From Candidatus Methylomirabilota bacterium (GTDB lineage Bacteria > Methylomirabilota > Methylomirabilia > Methylomirabilales > JACPAU01): 5,342 nucleotides of DNA. A program made the position numbers and the translations under genes. Positions 4,730-5,342 of this stretch are shown piece after piece (position 1 is the stretch's first letter; each line of letters starts with the position of its first letter). Below the pieces are notes generated by a model. The model saw nothing but the letters and a program-made list of their open reading frames with translations. It was not told the origin of the DNA and searched no databases. The stretch lies in the NCBI GenBank assembly GCA_023249205.1, contig JAHFDC010000081.1:1-5342 (forward strand). Reading direction: 5' to 3'.

Positions 4730-5342
4730 TTAGCCGAACGTGGCGGCGAGGAATTCGAGGATGGTGCTGGCGGCGAGGGACTGGGTGAGGCCGATGGGGT
4801 CGAGGAACGGGTTGACCTCCACGAGGTCCGTCCCGAGGATGCGTCCCTTGCCGGCCATTCCCCGAAGCAGGTCCCTCAGCTGCCGGTAGGTGAGGCCGTC
4901 CGGCTCGGGTGAAGAGGTGCCGGGGGCGATCCCGGGGTCGAGGGCGTCAATGTCCACGGTGACGTAGTAGCGGTTGAGGCGGGGGATCTTGTCCAGGATC
5001 GCAGGCACCCCCTGCTCCTGCAGGTCCCGCGCGGTCACGATCAGGTTCCCGCGGCGGAGCGAGTCCTCGAAGGCATCCTGCCGGGTCCGGATTCCCCGGA
5101 TGCCTACCTGGATGATGCGGGTAATGAAGGGGAGTTCGGAGATCCGTTTGATGGGGCTCCCGCTGGCGATCCGGACGCCCAGAAATTCATCGCTGTAGTC
5201 GAGGTGGGCGTCCACGTGCAGGAGCCCGAAGGGACCCTGCTCGGCGTAGGCCTGGACGACGGGGAAGGTGATCGAGTTGTCCCCCCCCAGGACAACGGGG
5301 AAGGCACCCCGGTTCAGCAGGGCCCGGACGGCGGCGGTGATG
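4730..5342 (-). CDS. arginase/agmatinase-family ureohydrolase with two substituted active-site histidines (partial, N-terminus missing)
   Basis: The frame is open from the TAA at 4730-4732 to the window edge and gives 203 residues. Full-length agmatinases have about 300-320, so roughly 100 N-terminal residues and the start lie outside. Family motifs appear in order: VVLGGDNSIT (Asn codon 5276-5278), HVDAHLDY (Asp codons 5210-5212 and 5198-5200, His codon 5204-5206), SGSPIKRI, VGIRGIR, VTVDIDALDP (Asp codons 4952-4954 and 4946-4948), APGTSSPEPDGLT and VEVNP. These enzymes use two manganese ions to remove urea from guanidino compounds such as agmatine, arginine or guanidinobutyrate. Here the metal-binding His of GGDHS is Asn, and the general acid/base His of the usual HG(T/S/N)P is Ser (codon 5162-5164), so ordinary activity is doubtful. 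The remaining metal ligands (D-x-H-x-D and D-x-D) are intact and the frame is undamaged, so this is not a decaying pseudogene. The GTG at 5213-5215 is internal and not a plausible start. Confidence 0.9.
   Translation of the reverse strand, partial: ITAAVRALLNRGAFPVVLGGDNSITFPVVQAYAEQGPFGLLHVDAHLDYSDEFLGVRIASGSPIKRISELPFITRIIQVGIRGIRTRQDAFEDSLRRGNLIVTARDLQEQGVPAILDKIPRLNRYYVTVDIDALDPGIAPGTSSPEPDGLTYRQLRDLLRGMAGKGRILGTDLVEVNPFLDPIGLTQSLAASTILEFLAATFG

Noticed and set aside
4667..4912. Small plus-strand open frame at the ureohydrolase 3' end
   Set aside because: Mostly antisense to conserved ureohydrolase sequence; it has no ribosome site or recognisable product.
5281..5288. Run of eight C (G on the coding strand) in the ureohydrolase as a possible frameshift
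   Set aside because: The frame reads correctly on both sides (VVLGG then DNSIT), so the run is in phase. It does lie three bases from the Asn codon, so a read-level check there is worthwhile.
5104..5307. Minus-strand 67-codon frame within the ureohydrolase
   Set aside because: Its Ser/Pro-rich translation is out of frame with the conserved arginase-fold motifs that run continuously to the window edge.
102..5342. A linked polyamine uptake and breakdown operon formed by the PotD-like and ureohydrolase genes
   Set aside because: Both are on the minus strand but are separated by about 3.5 kb containing two opposite-strand genes, each with its own control region, so they cannot be one operon.

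Overview
This is a very GC-rich (roughly 70% by eye) stretch of bacterial chromosome with strong G/C preference at third codon positions. No rRNA, tRNA, CRISPR array, insertion sequence or phage gene was found. The make-up (a lone polyamine-type solute-binding lipoprotein, a soluble GAF-GAF histidine kinase, an exported LCAT-like hydrolase and a ureohydrolase) suggests a free-living, high-GC soil or sediment bacterium, such as Rokubacteria/NC10-like, deltaproteobacterial or acidobacterial relatives. That placement is a low-confidence inference, because no phylogenetic marker is present.

Layout from left to right. Positions 1-69 look like the last 22 codons of a rightward gene. A leftward PotD-like lipoprotein gene (102-1166) converges on it. 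A 212-base divergent intergenic region (1167-1378) follows. It holds a good sigma70-type promoter for the next gene and several inverted repeats, including a perfect 10-bp-arm palindrome between the predicted transcription start and the Shine-Dalgarno. Next come a rightward soluble histidine kinase (1379-3205), a 52-base gap with a second promoter sharing the same TAGAAT -10, and a rightward LCAT-like lipoprotein hydrolase (3258-4607) that appears to be leaderless. A 122-base convergent gap (4608-4729) precedes a leftward arginase/agmatinase-family gene (4730-5342) whose N-terminus lies outside the window.

The genes do not form one operon: each appears to have its own control region, and orientation changes three times or more. 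The only shared theme is polyamine/guanidino metabolism, in a PotD-like binding protein and an agmatinase-like enzyme, but they are about 3.5 kb apart and both have altered active or binding sites.

The point most worth following up is the ureohydrolase. It keeps the Asp-x-His-x-Asp and Asp-x-Asp metal motifs but has Asn in place of the His of GGDHS, and Ser in place of the catalytic His of the usual HG(T/S/N)P motif. I see no convincing new multi-gene system here.
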